Shown here: piece after piece, positions 16,557 through 25,397 of the stretch
Layout of the letters: each line of letters begins with the position of its first letter
Numbering within the stretch: position 1 is the stretch's first letter
DNA from: Planctomycetota bacterium
GTDB taxonomy: Bacteria; Planctomycetota; SZUA-567; H5-PLA8
DNA length: 64,000 nucleotides
Assembly: GCA_016200135.1 (NCBI GenBank)
Contig: JACQFI010000097.1
Location: 1 to 64,000 of the forward strand
Direction: 5' to 3'
Program-made: the position numbers and the translations under genes
Notes under the pieces: model-generated
The model's database searches: none
The model's input: the letters and a program-made list of their open reading frames with translations, nothing else
Told to the model about the DNA's origin: nothing

Positions 16557-17936
16557 ATGATACGCCTTGAACCCAGCATGGTGATGAAGTACGTGGACGG
16601 ACTGGATGCGTTCGTGAAGTTCCGCATCTACTCCCGCGACGCGCTCCTCCACGTGCTCCATGAAACCCGCATCACCGACCGGCGTTCGTACGTGAACATG
16701 GTCCTCGAGACCTGTGTCGCGCAGCTTCCCGCGCCGGCCAAGACGGCGCTCGAGACGGGCGGCGAGAACCGCGAGGCGCTGCGCGAGGTCCTCTTCGAGA
16801 TGTGCGTGGGCCTGAACCCCGAACTCGATATTCACCGCGTCACGCTGCCCGTGCCCGAAGAACCCCGGCCCGAAGCCGAGACGGAAGAAGCACCCGCGGC
16901 CGAACCGGCGTACTCTGGCCGGAGGCTGGATCCCGCGGACCTGGCGTCCGCGCTGCGCAGCAAGGTGATCGGGCAGGACGAGGCCGTGGACGCGGTGGCG
17001 GCGGCGGTCACGCGGGCGCAGTCGGGCCTGCGCGATACCGAACGGCCGGTCGGCGTCTTCCTCTTCCTGGGCCAGACGGGCGTGGGCAAGACAGAACTGG
17101 CGAAGGCGCTGGCCGAGGAACTCTCCCACGGCGACCGCAAGGCCCTCGTCCGCATCGACTGCTCCGAATACAGCCTCCCGCACGAATACGCCAAGCTCAT
17201 CGGCGCGCCCCCCGGCTACGTGGGCCACGAACAGGGCGGCTACCTGACCAGCGTCATGAGCGAAGCGAACGCCACGGTCGTGCTCTTCGACGAGATCGAG
17301 AAGGCCGACGAGAAGGTCCACAACCTGCTCCTGCAGATCATGGACGAAGGCTTCGTCACCGACGCCAAGGGCGTGAAGATCGACTTCACCGAATCGATCC
17401 TGATCCTGACCAGCAACATAGGCGCGGGCGAGGCCGAAGCGCTCCAGCGCCGCCTGGGCTTCGGGATGGTCGACCGCAAGGCGCTCGGCCACGACGAGCG
17501 CAAGTCCGCCTCTCAGGAAGCGCTGCGCAAGAAGTTCAGGCCCGAGTTCCTCAACCGCATCGACGAGATGATCTGCTTCCGCGGCCTGGGCAAGCCCGAA
17601 GCCACGCTGATCCTCGATAAGTTCGTCGGTAAGCTCGCCGAACGCACCCAGCGCCAGGGGTTCCATCTCGACCTGACCGCGGAAGCCAAGGACTGGCTGC
17701 TGTCCAAGGGCTTCTCGGACGAGTTCGGAGCGCGCGAGATGCGCCGCTGCGTGCAACGGCACCTCGAAGCGCCGCTCGCCGATGCCATCGTGACCAGCAA
17801 GCTCAACGCCCGCGGAACCTTAACGGCATCCGTGGCGGAGAACGCGCTCAAGTTCCAGTCTTCGCCGGTCCGGGAAGCCACTCGCGGCAAGCCCCGGGCG
17901 GCTCGGGCTCACAGAAAGGTTCTGAAGTCGGCTTAA
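16557..17936 (+). CDS. Single-ring Clp/HSP100-type AAA+ ATPase with a distinct N-terminal domain
   Basis: The protein has 459 residues, about half the size of ClpA/ClpB. Residues 1-125 are an all-helical-looking domain of no recognised family, ending in a Glu/Pro linker. The AAA module of the second Clp ring follows: VIGQDEAVDAVA, Walker A GQTGVGKT (about 176-183), pore loop GYVGHEQGG, Walker B VVLFDEIEKA, sensor 1 LTSNIG and arginine-finger segment FRPEFLNRID. Residues 350-430 are the ClpB D2-small domain (GARPMRR-like segment FGAREMRRCVQRHLE). It resembles ClpX/HslU in having one ring but has the ClpA/B-D2 sequence. No zinc-binding domain and no IGF-type ClpP loop were noticed, so it may be a disaggregase or specialised remodeller. 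Confidence 0.85.
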   Translation: MIRLEPSMVMKYVDGLDAFVKFRIYSRDALLHVLHETRITDRRSYVNMVLETCVAQLPAPAKTALETGGENREALREVLFEMCVGLNPELDIHRVTLPVPEEPRPEAETEEAPAAEPAYSGRRLDPADLASALRSKVIGQDEAVDAVAAAVTRAQSGLRDTERPVGVFLFLGQTGVGKTELAKALAEELSHGDRKALVRIDCSEYSLPHEYAKLIGAPPGYVGHEQGGYLTSVMSEANATVVLFDEIEKADEKVHNLLLQIMDEGFVTDAKGVKIDFTESILILTSNIGAGEAEALQRRLGFGMVDRKALGHDERKSASQEALRKKFRPEFLNRIDEMICFRGLGKPEATLILDKFVGKLAERTQRQGFHLDLTAEAKDWLLSKGFSDEFGAREMRRCVQRHLEAPLADAIVTSKLNARGTLTASVAENALKFQSSPVREATRGKPRAARAHRKVLKSA

Positions 17937-17965
17937 AGAGTTTTCCCGTACAGGGTTTGTCCCAA

Positions 17966-17995
17966 GGGACGGCGCGCGCCGTCCCTGTTCTTTTG
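17966..17995 (+). terminator. Intrinsic terminator of the Clp-type ATPase gene
   Basis: GGGACGGCGCGCGCCGTCCC (17966-17985) is a perfect self-complementary 20-mer, followed by TGTTCTTTT. Confidence 0.85.
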
Positions 17996-18159
17996 GGGAT
18001 GATTCTTTCATAATTCCTTTGCACTATGTAGCTTAAAGTTATGGAATTTCAGCCCAAGTCAATTAATTTGGTGACGTTGGTGTAGGCTAAGAGTATACTT
18101 TTAGTTTTAGAAGTAAGCCTCCATGCAAACGCCGTTTCGGTCGCGGAGTGCTCCGTTCA

Positions 18160-19290
18160 ATGGCCACCCCTGCCCAGCCCAATCCGCCGCGTAGGCCCGG
18201 TGCTCCAATTGGAAAACCAGCGGCGCCGGTGGGTGCTCCCAGACCAACGGGGCCTGCGGCTCAGGCGGCACAGGGCGCGGCCCCGGCTTCGACCCAGACG
18301 CCGCCCCCGACGCAGGCCATCAAGCGCAGCCCCTCCTCCACCGCGCATACGCCGCCGGCCACGCGCACGAGCGTTAGTCCCGCGACGAGGAGCGGGGTGA
18401 GTCCGGCGATGAATAGCGGTGTGATTCCGGCCTATAAGAGCGGCGGGATTCCGGCCGTAAAAAGCGCTGGTCCCGCGCCTGCGCGAGCCAGCCAGACGAA
18501 CGTAGTTCCGCCGACGGGCGCGTTCAAGCGGCCCACTTCTTCCGAATCGAGCACCTCCCGCATGCCGGCCGCGGCGCGGACCTCCACCAAGATCAAAGCG
18601 GTGGGCGCAGACCAGATCGCGGCCAACCGCAAAGCGCTGGGGCTCTCGGACGTCAAGATCTCCGACATGGTGAAGGGCCTCGACAAGGCCGCCGAGCGCG
18701 CCGAGAAGCAGGCGCAGCGCGAGGAAGAGAAGCGCCGGGCCGGCGGCAAAGTGGCCGTCAACAAGGCGGTCCTCAACGACGGCACCAGCAGCCGCTGGGG
18801 CCTGAAGGTCAAGCTGGGCATCGCCGGTGCGGTGGCGCTCGCAGCCCTGGTAGGCGGGACCCTGTTCTTCATCGCCAATCACAAGACCGTGGACCCCAAG
18901 ATCGCGCAACGCGAGACCCATGACCGGCTGGTCCGCTACGAGAAGCTGTACAGCCCCCGCATGCCGCCCTATTCCATGGAGGACGCGCCGACGCCGGAAC
19001 AATTCTGGGAGCGGCTCTCCAAGTTCGTGGAAGACGATTATCAGAATGAGCTCAAGACGGCGGAAAAAGAGAAGGAGATGCGCAAGGTCGTGAGCCCCGA
19101 TGTCCACGCGAACATCAAGCGCCTGGAAGGCGACCGGACCATGAAGGACGCCGACGGGAAAAACTTCAGCATCGAGAAGGGCCCCGAGGACACCATTGCC
19201 GTCAAGACGACCCATGGACCCGAAGACTCGGTGCAGATCGTCATCCCGCGCCTGAAGCCCCCAGAGACCAAGAAGGCGCCCAAGAAGTAG
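18160..19290 (+). CDS. Single-pass membrane protein with Pro-rich cytoplasmic region and 8-residue tandem repeats
   Basis: ATG 18160 gives 376 residues; a GTG at 18148 is the alternative. Residues 1-165 are Pro/Ala/Ser-rich and disordered, with five 8-residue repeats of the form xxSGVSPA at about 68-107. A charged coiled-coil-like stretch (MVKGLDKAAERAEKQAQREE) precedes one membrane helix (about 223-247, LGIAGAVALAALVGGTLFFIA). The C-terminal 120 residues (DRLVRYEKLYSPRMPPYSME ... ETKKAPKK) form an unrecognised domain outside. The positive charge before the helix suggests N-in, C-out topology. The 5' region has an AT-rich promoter area (18000-18120). It may be cotranscribed with the glycosidase gene starting 27 bases after its stop. 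Confidence 0.75.
   Translation: MATPAQPNPPRRPGAPIGKPAAPVGAPRPTGPAAQAAQGAAPASTQTPPPTQAIKRSPSSTAHTPPATRTSVSPATRSGVSPAMNSGVIPAYKSGGIPAVKSAGPAPARASQTNVVPPTGAFKRPTSSESSTSRMPAAARTSTKIKAVGADQIAANRKALGLSDVKISDMVKGLDKAAERAEKQAQREEEKRRAGGKVAVNKAVLNDGTSSRWGLKVKLGIAGAVALAALVGGTLFFIANHKTVDPKIAQRETHDRLVRYEKLYSPRMPPYSMEDAPTPEQFWERLSKFVEDDYQNELKTAEKEKEMRKVVSPDVHANIKRLEGDRTMKDADGKNFSIEKGPEDTIAVKTTHGPEDSVQIVIPRLKPPETKKAPKK
18361..18480 (+). repeat. Five 24-base (8-codon) tandem repeats
   Basis: The in-frame units encode TRTSVSPA, TRSGVSPA, MNSGVIPA, YKSGGIPA and VKSAGPAP. They lie in the disordered N-terminal part of the membrane protein and differ at the DNA level, so they are not recent slippage copies. Confidence 0.75.
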
Positions 19291-19317
19291 TCCTTGCCCG
19301 GAATTCCCTCATCCCGC

Positions 19318-21954
19318 ATGATCGTCTGCAGCATGGCCTCTCCTCCTGCTCCATTGCCTGCCGCTCGTGCCGTGCTGACCGCGGCCATCGTGCTCGTGTC
19401 GGCGCTGGCCGCGCTCCCGGCACGGGCGGAAGAACCGCCGCAGGACGACGCGCCGCTGGATGTCCGCCTGCTCGACGACGGCGCCCGCGTGGTCCTCAGC
19501 CGCAAAGGCGTGCTGCTGGCCGCGGCGCAGATCCGGCCGGTGCAGGCGGAAGCGGGACCGGTGCTTCCCGCCGGCATCAAGTGGACGGATGCCAAGCCGC
19601 TTGAAAAGAACAGCCGGACGCCTAAGCAGGCCGATTTCCCCTCCGCCGATCCCGGAAAGCTGATCTCCCTGCTGCTGCAAGTGCGCCGCGTGCCGGCGGG
19701 CGCGCGCGTGCTCGTGAGCCCCGAACTGGCCGAGGCCGGCGACGCGGCCCAGAAGAATCCGGCGCGCGAACTCGAACTGGCCACCGAACTCTTCCCGGAC
19801 CCCGGCAAAGAGAAAGAAAAAGGCTGGCCCGAACTCAGCGCAATTGATACCTCGGGCACCGTCGAGGCCCGTACTTGGGCGGGCAAGCTCCCCGAACCCG
19901 GCGCACCCGCGTTCCGGGCCACGCGCCTTTCCTTTTCTTTGCCCGGCCGGCCGCGCGTGGAGATCGCGCGCTCGGGTCCTGCCCGCTGGTCGCTCACCAA
20001 AGGCGCGGCGTCCTTGCTGCTGCGCCAGAAGCTCCTGCCGGACCCGCGCGAACCGCTCAAGCCCGGAACCTTCGAGTTCTTCCTAGGCGACGAGCGCGAT
20101 GGCCTGGAAGCCGGAGTCTCGCCCGTGAGCCTGGACCGCGAGCAGGTTCCCGCATGGGACTTTCTGGAGGGCCACTTCCGGGTCTATGCCGGCGGCGCGG
20201 ACCCCTACGGCTACGACGAACTGCTGGTCTTCGCCGAGATCGCCTTTCCCGAAGACGAGAACGCGGCGGCGGACGAGAACCTGCCGCCGCGCATGCTCCA
20301 GGTCCCGTGCTTCTACCGGGAAGGCCCGTCGCACGCGCCGGCGGAAGGCGAGTTCCGCTTCCGTTTCGCGCCGCCGTTTCCCGGAACGTACGCGGTGCGC
20401 ATCGCGGCGATCTCGCCAGGCGGCGTGATCCGCGGCGAGGCCGTGCCGTTCCGCGCGGGGCCCGCGGCGAGCCGCGGCTTCCTGCGCGCCAAAGCGGGCG
20501 ACCGCGCGTTTCGCTATGACGACGGTTCGGTCGTCTTTCCCGTAGGCCCGAATCTCGCCTGGCCGTCCAAGCCGGGCGCCGCCGAGTCGTACCGCCAACG
20601 CTTCCGCGAACTCGCGCGCAACGGCGGCAACGCGGCCCGCATCTGGCTCTCGTCGTGGGGCATGCCCTTCGAAGGCCCGCATGCGGGCGAGTTCTCCAGC
20701 GACGCCGCCGAGGCGCTGGACGGCATCTTCCTGGCCGCGCAGGCGCGGGACATCGGCCTCATCTTCGTCGCCGAGAACGCGCACGATATTAAGGTGAACA
20801 GCGCCACGCACCCGTACTTCCGCGAACTCGGCGGCCCGCTGGCGGCGCCCGCGGAGTTCTTCCGCAACGCGGCGGCGATCAAGCTCTTCAAGCGGCGGTT
20901 GACGTATCTCGCCGCGCGCTACGGCGCGTACCGGTCGCTCTGGAGCTGGGAGCTCATGAACGAAGCCGACGAGGCCTGGCTCTCGCTGAAGTCCGAGCCC
21001 GACGACCCGCGCATGCCGGTGCTGGAGGCCGACACCGCGCGCGCCGCCCGCCGCGACGTGCTCGCCTGGGCCGCGCTGCTCGCCCAGCACCTGAAGGCCA
21101 TGGACGGCGTGCAGCACCCGGTGATGCTGACGGTGGCGCTCCCGCCCGAGTACGCCTGGATGGGGCTGCAGAAACTCGCCGATCTGGACGCGATCCAGGA
21201 GCACGCCTACATCCCCGAGGCCGCCGACGCCCGCGACGACCTGGCCTTCGACGAGGCCGCGCAGATCGCGGCCTGGGCGGCGGCCTCGCGCGAACCCGGC
21301 CGGCCGCATAAGCCGTATTTTCTGGGCGAGTTCGGGTACGTCGCGCTCCACGACCAGGAACTCGCGAAGGCCGGCGCCGAGGCCGCCGCGGCCGATCGCA
21401 ACGCGCGCGACACCGAGGGCCTTCTGCTGCACAACGCTTCCTTCGCAGCGCTGGCCTCTGGCATGGCCGCCGCGCCGATGAACTGGTGGTGGGACCGCCA
21501 CATTGAGAAGCTGCGCCTTTGGGGCTGTTACAAGGGCCCGGCCGCGTTTGCCGAGGCGCTGGGGCGGCTCGCCACACGCGACGGCCCCGGCAATCTGCGC
21601 GCGCTGAACAACGACGCCGAGGCCGCCAAAGGTTCCGGCGTGCGCGTGCTGGGGCGGGCCGGCAAGAGCGGGCTGTGCGTCTGGATTCAGGACCGCCGGT
21701 CCACGTGGTCGCGCAAGCTGGAGAAAAACGAACCCGCGCCGCCGGAGATCAAGGAACTCGAAATCCACCTTCCGGCGCTGGCCCCGGGCGAATATGCGCT
21801 CCAATGGCTCGATACGTGGAATGGCGAGAAGCTCGGCCGGCAGGTGCTCACGGTCGAAGCCGAAAAGGATGGCCCCCCGAAAGGCATCGATCTGAAGTGC
21901 CCCGCCTTCCACCGCGACATCGCCGTCTGGATCGAACCCGCCAGCAAACCCTGA
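19318..21954 (+). CDS. Secreted GH-A clan (GH5-like) glycoside hydrolase with N-terminal DUF5060-like domain
   Basis: ATG 19318 gives 878 residues with a signal peptide ending ALPARAEEP. Residues about 40-250 are a beta-rich region. About 285-385 resemble DUF5060 (EGHFRVYAGGADPYGYDELL ... FPGTYAVRIAAISPGG). About 400-750 are a TIM barrel: NGGNAARIWLSSWGMPFEGP, YRSLWSWELMNEADEAW with the acid/base Glu after Asn, and KPYFLGEFGY with the nucleophile Glu. A C-terminal beta domain follows (APGEYALQWLDTWNGEKLG). Both catalytic Glu residues of clan GH-A are therefore present. The protein is expected in the periplasm or outside. Its substrate is unknown. It follows the single-pass membrane protein gene by 27 bases. 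Confidence 0.82.
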   Translation: MIVCSMASPPAPLPAARAVLTAAIVLVSALAALPARAEEPPQDDAPLDVRLLDDGARVVLSRKGVLLAAAQIRPVQAEAGPVLPAGIKWTDAKPLEKNSRTPKQADFPSADPGKLISLLLQVRRVPAGARVLVSPELAEAGDAAQKNPARELELATELFPDPGKEKEKGWPELSAIDTSGTVEARTWAGKLPEPGAPAFRATRLSFSLPGRPRVEIARSGPARWSLTKGAASLLLRQKLLPDPREPLKPGTFEFFLGDERDGLEAGVSPVSLDREQVPAWDFLEGHFRVYAGGADPYGYDELLVFAEIAFPEDENAAADENLPPRMLQVPCFYREGPSHAPAEGEFRFRFAPPFPGTYAVRIAAISPGGVIRGEAVPFRAGPAASRGFLRAKAGDRAFRYDDGSVVFPVGPNLAWPSKPGAAESYRQRFRELARNGGNAARIWLSSWGMPFEGPHAGEFSSDAAEALDGIFLAAQARDIGLIFVAENAHDIKVNSATHPYFRELGGPLAAPAEFFRNAAAIKLFKRRLTYLAARYGAYRSLWSWELMNEADEAWLSLKSEPDDPRMPVLEADTARAARRDVLAWAALLAQHLKAMDGVQHPVMLTVALPPEYAWMGLQKLADLDAIQEHAYIPEAADARDDLAFDEAAQIAAWAAASREPGRPHKPYFLGEFGYVALHDQELAKAGAEAAAADRNARDTEGLLLHNASFAALASGMAAAPMNWWWDRHIEKLRLWGCYKGPAAFAEALGRLATRDGPGNLRALNNDAEAAKGSGVRVLGRAGKSGLCVWIQDRRSTWSRKLEKNEPAPPEIKELEIHLPALAPGEYALQWLDTWNGEKLGRQVLTVEAEKDGPPKGIDLKCPAFHRDIAVWIEPASKP

Positions 21955-22112
21955 CGTTTTTTTCGTCCTATCCCGCGGCCAAGTGCTTTATCCATCCCGA
22001 ATCCCGGACAGCAGGAGATACGGTAACCTCATTGATTAAGGGAGTTGTGTTGTTTCAGATTCTGGCATGACATTGGCTTTAGAGGGCTCCCAAGAACAGG
22101 GGAGAACCGGCC

Positions 22113-22610
22113 ATGCACACCTTTTTGAAGCCCGCCGTACTGATCGTAGACGACGACAAGGACATCCGCGAGATCCTGGCGAGCCTGATCGAGGATGAGG
22201 GCTACCCCGTGATGCAGGCCTCCAATGGCCGGGAAGGCCTGGAGATGGCGCGGCAGGGCGTGGGTCTGATCCTGCTGGATGTCGAGATGCCCGAGATGGA
22301 CGGCCTGCGGCTCTGCAACGCCCTGCAACTCGACCCTGAGACGACGAAGATTCCGGTGATCTTCCTGAGCGGCTGGGACGACAAGCTGGTCCGCAACTTG
22401 GCGCTGGAAGCCGGAGCGTACGACTACATGGTCAAACCCGCGTGCGTCTCGGAGCTCCACGTCAAGCTCGACGCGGTCAGCCGCTTCAGCGGCAGTGCGA
22501 ACCGCCCCAACGCGCGGCGCTGCTTCGCGCAGACCGTCAACCGGCTCGAGAAGGCCTACCAAGTCAACGAAGCGGCGTCGGAACGCGAATGGTTCACGCT
22601 GACGGCCTGA
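22113..22610 (+). CDS. CheY-like response regulator, receiver domain only
   Basis: The protein has 165 residues. The receiver domain spans residues 5-125 with the acidic pair in LIVDDDKDI, phosphoacceptor Asp in LLDVEMPEMDG, Ser in FLSGWDD (the position normally Ser/Thr) and Lys in MVKPACVSEL. The last 35 residues form a helix (RRCFAQTVNRLEKAYQVNEA) with no output domain. No kinase gene is adjacent. It is likely a single-domain regulator acting by protein contact. GGGGAGAACCGGCC precedes the ATG. Confidence 0.92.
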   Translation: MHTFLKPAVLIVDDDKDIREILASLIEDEGYPVMQASNGREGLEMARQGVGLILLDVEMPEMDGLRLCNALQLDPETTKIPVIFLSGWDDKLVRNLALEAGAYDYMVKPACVSELHVKLDAVSRFSGSANRPNARRCFAQTVNRLEKAYQVNEAASEREWFTLTA

Positions 22611-22712
22611 AACGCTTCGGTGCCGAAGGCTCAATCGAGTCCGAAGCCCAGAATCATCCGTCCATCGTTCCTTTCACTTCCGCTGCGGACTGCATCCGTT
22701 AGCATCCGCGCC

Positions 22713-23579
22713 ATGCCCGCCAAACCCGTCGCCGCGCCCGACCCGTGGGAGACCGTAAGCATCGAGCTGCGCTTCGCGGACCTCTTTCCCTGCCCGCCCG
22801 CCTGGAAGATCGACACGGAGGTGGTGGAACGCGACGGGCTCTTCTACATCTGGAAGGGCTGCGGCTGGGTCGAACACGATGGCCGGCGCCTGGACGCCCA
22901 GGCCGGCGACCTCTTCTTCACGCGCGCGGGCATGCGCGTGGCCGCGGGACACGATCCGCAGCGCCCGGTGACGGTGCTCTCCACCGGGTTCATGCTGCGC
23001 GTGCGCGCGGGAGCCGATCCGCTGCGCCGCATCGCGCTGCCGCAGCGCCTGCGCCTGCCTCCCGCCGCTAGGCGCGGGTTCGTTACGCGCTTTACCGAAC
23101 TGGTCGGCGAGTTTCACGATCCGTCCGCGGCGGCGCGGCTCGGCGCGCGCGGCCTGGCGCTGCGGCTGCTGGCCGAAGCCTTGCGCCTCGCGGAAGACCT
23201 CCCGGCGGATTGCAAGGCCGGGACGTTCGCGGCCCGGCCGGGCGAAGCCGCGCGCGTCACGGCGGTGCTCGAATGGATCGACAAGCGCATCGCCGAGCCG
23301 CTGGAACTCGCGCAGCTCGCCAAGGTCGCGCACCTCAGCTCCGTCTATTTCGCGACGCTCTTCCGCAAGGAGACCGGCCAGTCGCCCATGGCCTACCTGC
23401 GCGACCGCCGCATCGAGCTCGCCCGCTCGATGCTCGCCGCCGGCGACGCCTCGGTCGAAGAGGTCGCGCGCGCCGTCGGCTTCGCCGATCCGTTTCACTT
23501 CAGCCGGGCCTTCCGGCGCAAGACCGGGATGTCCCCCAGCGCCTACCGGGCATCGTTAAAAAGTCCATTCCAACGCTAA
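22713..23579 (+). CDS. AraC-family transcriptional regulator
   Basis: ATG 22713 gives 288 residues. The N-terminal half is a cupin-like sensor (FYIWKGCGWVEHDGRRLDAQAGDLFFTRAG). The C-terminal 100 residues carry two helix-turn-helix motifs (LELAQLAKVAHLSSVYFATLFRKETGQSP; ASVEEVARAVGFADPFHFSRAFRRKTGMSPSAYR). The domain order and motif match the xylS/araC group. It lies upstream of the dioxygenase cluster and may be one of its two local regulators. Confidence 0.92.
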   Translation: MPAKPVAAPDPWETVSIELRFADLFPCPPAWKIDTEVVERDGLFYIWKGCGWVEHDGRRLDAQAGDLFFTRAGMRVAAGHDPQRPVTVLSTGFMLRVRAGADPLRRIALPQRLRLPPAARRGFVTRFTELVGEFHDPSAAARLGARGLALRLLAEALRLAEDLPADCKAGTFAARPGEAARVTAVLEWIDKRIAEPLELAQLAKVAHLSSVYFATLFRKETGQSPMAYLRDRRIELARSMLAAGDASVEEVARAVGFADPFHFSRAFRRKTGMSPSAYRASLKSPFQR

Positions 23580-23794
23580 GCGCGTCCAGGCGGACGCCCT
23601 ACCCCGCATGGTGGGCCAGCCCCTTTGCCGGTGGAACAGGCCGCCGTGCCCGCCCATAGTAGCTGCGCACGAAAACCGCCTCCCTATTCACATCCTTCAA
23701 ACAGGCATCCCTTCGCGAACCGCGTCCATTCCTTCGTCTGCCCGCACGCGGTATTCATACACCAACGCAGAAGGAATCCTAAAAGGAGCGTGCC

Positions 23795-24658
23795 ATGGTG
23801 GGCGTCTGGCGGGAACAGTGGGAGCAGGAAGGCTACTTGGTCGTGCCGGGCATCTTCGAACCCGAGCGCGTCCAACGGCTGCTCGCGCTCTCCGACGATA
23901 TCCACGCGCAGTGGATCAAGCGCGATGCGCAGACCGGCAAGCCCAGCGACAATCCGGATGCGACCAGCATGCGCCACTTGAACCACGCCGATTACTTTCT
24001 CGACAGGCCCGAAAAACACTTCACTGAATTGATGGACGCCGTCGCCGACGAACTGGTGCTCGGTCTCTGTCGCGCGATCCTCGGCGAGATGCCGCTCTTC
24101 CGCTGCACGACCTACTGGTTCAACCCCACGAAGACCGGCCAGGACGGCAATTGGCACCGCGACACGCAGTTCGCCGCCAAGAGCGAAGACGACGAACGCG
24201 CAAAGCTCGAGAAAGCGTTCCAAGAGAGCGCGGGCGGCATCCAGATGCAGATCGCGCTCGTGCCGTCGGCCGATGTCGAGTACGTGCCGCGCTCGCACCT
24301 GCGCCTGGATACGCCTGAAGAACACCACATCCGCCGCGCCGACAACTTCGCGCACAGCCGCTCGAACGAGATGCCCGGCGCGCTGCGCATCCCGCTCCAG
24401 CCCGGCGACGCGGCGATCTTCAACGCCAACGGCCTGCACCGCGGGCGCTACCACACCGACAAGCTGCGCCGCACGCTGATGTTCACCTACACGAAAACTT
24501 CGGCGCCCTTCTTCGATTACTTTTCCGACCAGCCGTGGTTCCTGCGGCCGGGGCATCTAGCGCCGCTGAATGCCCGCACGCGCGCGTTCTTCGAGCCGTT
24601 CGTCGCCGCGTACCGCGGTAAATGGAAACCGGAAGTCCGCGAGATGCAGGCGGTGTAA
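23795..24658 (+). CDS. Phytanoyl-CoA dioxygenase (PhyH) family Fe(II)/2-oxoglutarate oxygenase 1
   Basis: The protein has 287 residues and AAAGGAG precedes the ATG. The double-stranded beta-helix ligands are visible: HxD in NWHRDTQ (His 121, Asp 123), the distal His in NGLHRGRYH (about 215) and an Arg shortly after (RRTLMF). GDAAIFNANGLHRG fits the PhyH pattern. It probably hydroxylates a small metabolite, in contrast to the CoA-thioester substrate that names the family. It is followed after 26 bases by a second PhyH gene. Confidence 0.9.
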   Translation: MVGVWREQWEQEGYLVVPGIFEPERVQRLLALSDDIHAQWIKRDAQTGKPSDNPDATSMRHLNHADYFLDRPEKHFTELMDAVADELVLGLCRAILGEMPLFRCTTYWFNPTKTGQDGNWHRDTQFAAKSEDDERAKLEKAFQESAGGIQMQIALVPSADVEYVPRSHLRLDTPEEHHIRRADNFAHSRSNEMPGALRIPLQPGDAAIFNANGLHRGRYHTDKLRRTLMFTYTKTSAPFFDYFSDQPWFLRPGHLAPLNARTRAFFEPFVAAYRGKWKPEVREMQAV

Positions 24659-24684
24659 CGAGGCGAATCTCAGGAGACCCGCGC

Positions 24685-25389
24685 ATGACGACTCAGGCCG
24701 CTACCGTCACGGAATGGAAGCAGCGCTTCGACATCGACGGCTTCATCAACTTCGGGCGCGTACTGGATGCGCGCGAACTTGAAGCGCTGGGACGCCGCAT
24801 GGACGAAATCTGCGCGGGCAAGGTCAAGGCGCCGCGCGAATGCATCCGCATCCATCAAGGCATGACGTGGGAACAACCCGACGGCACGTTCCGCGGCGAC
24901 GCGGTCTGGCAGCTCCTCGGATTAGCCAAGCACGACGAGGTCTTCCTCGAGATCTGCCACAAGCCGCTCATTCGGGACGTTCTGGAAACGCTGCTCGAAA
25001 GCCCGGTCAGCTATTGGGCCGACCAGGTGGTCATGAAGAATGCGCGCCACGGCGGGGAGGTGCCTTGGCACCAGGACACTTCTTATTGGGGCCAGGAGCG
25101 CCGCATGACCTGCTGGATCGCGGTGGACGACGCCACGCCGTTCAACGGCTGCATGCGCATGCTTCCCGGCAGCCACCGTCGCGGGCAGATGAAATTCACG
25201 CCCAAGCAGTTTGAAGGCGCGCCGTGCAGCCTGCTGGAGACCGACGAGGTGAGCGAGGACACGCAAGTCTACGTGCCGGTGCGCGCAGGCTGCGCAAGCT
25301 TCCATCACCCGCTCACGCTTCACGCGAGTTCGAAGAACACGACGCCGGACCGGCGGCGCGGCTTGGCCGTAACCTACATGGCCGTGTGA
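24685..25389 (+). CDS. Phytanoyl-CoA dioxygenase (PhyH) family oxygenase 2
   Basis: ATG 24685 with CAGGAG upstream gives 234 residues. Iron ligands are His 129 and Asp 131 in PWHQDTSYW and His 213 in LTLHASSKN; Arg for 2-oxoglutarate is in RRRGLAVTY. MRMLPGSHRRG is the usual loop after the first ligand pair. It shares the fold but is not close in sequence to PhyH 1. It is convergent with the AraC gene at 25398. Confidence 0.9.
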   Translation: MTTQAATVTEWKQRFDIDGFINFGRVLDARELEALGRRMDEICAGKVKAPRECIRIHQGMTWEQPDGTFRGDAVWQLLGLAKHDEVFLEICHKPLIRDVLETLLESPVSYWADQVVMKNARHGGEVPWHQDTSYWGQERRMTCWIAVDDATPFNGCMRMLPGSHRRGQMKFTPKQFEGAPCSLLETDEVSEDTQVYVPVRAGCASFHHPLTLHASSKNTTPDRRRGLAVTYMAV

Positions 25390-25397
25390 ACGCAGGC

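Noticed and set aside
20083..21912. Antisense open frame of 609 codons across the glycosidase gene
   Set aside because: The plus-strand frame has the catalytic motifs and a signal peptide; the antisense frame has none.
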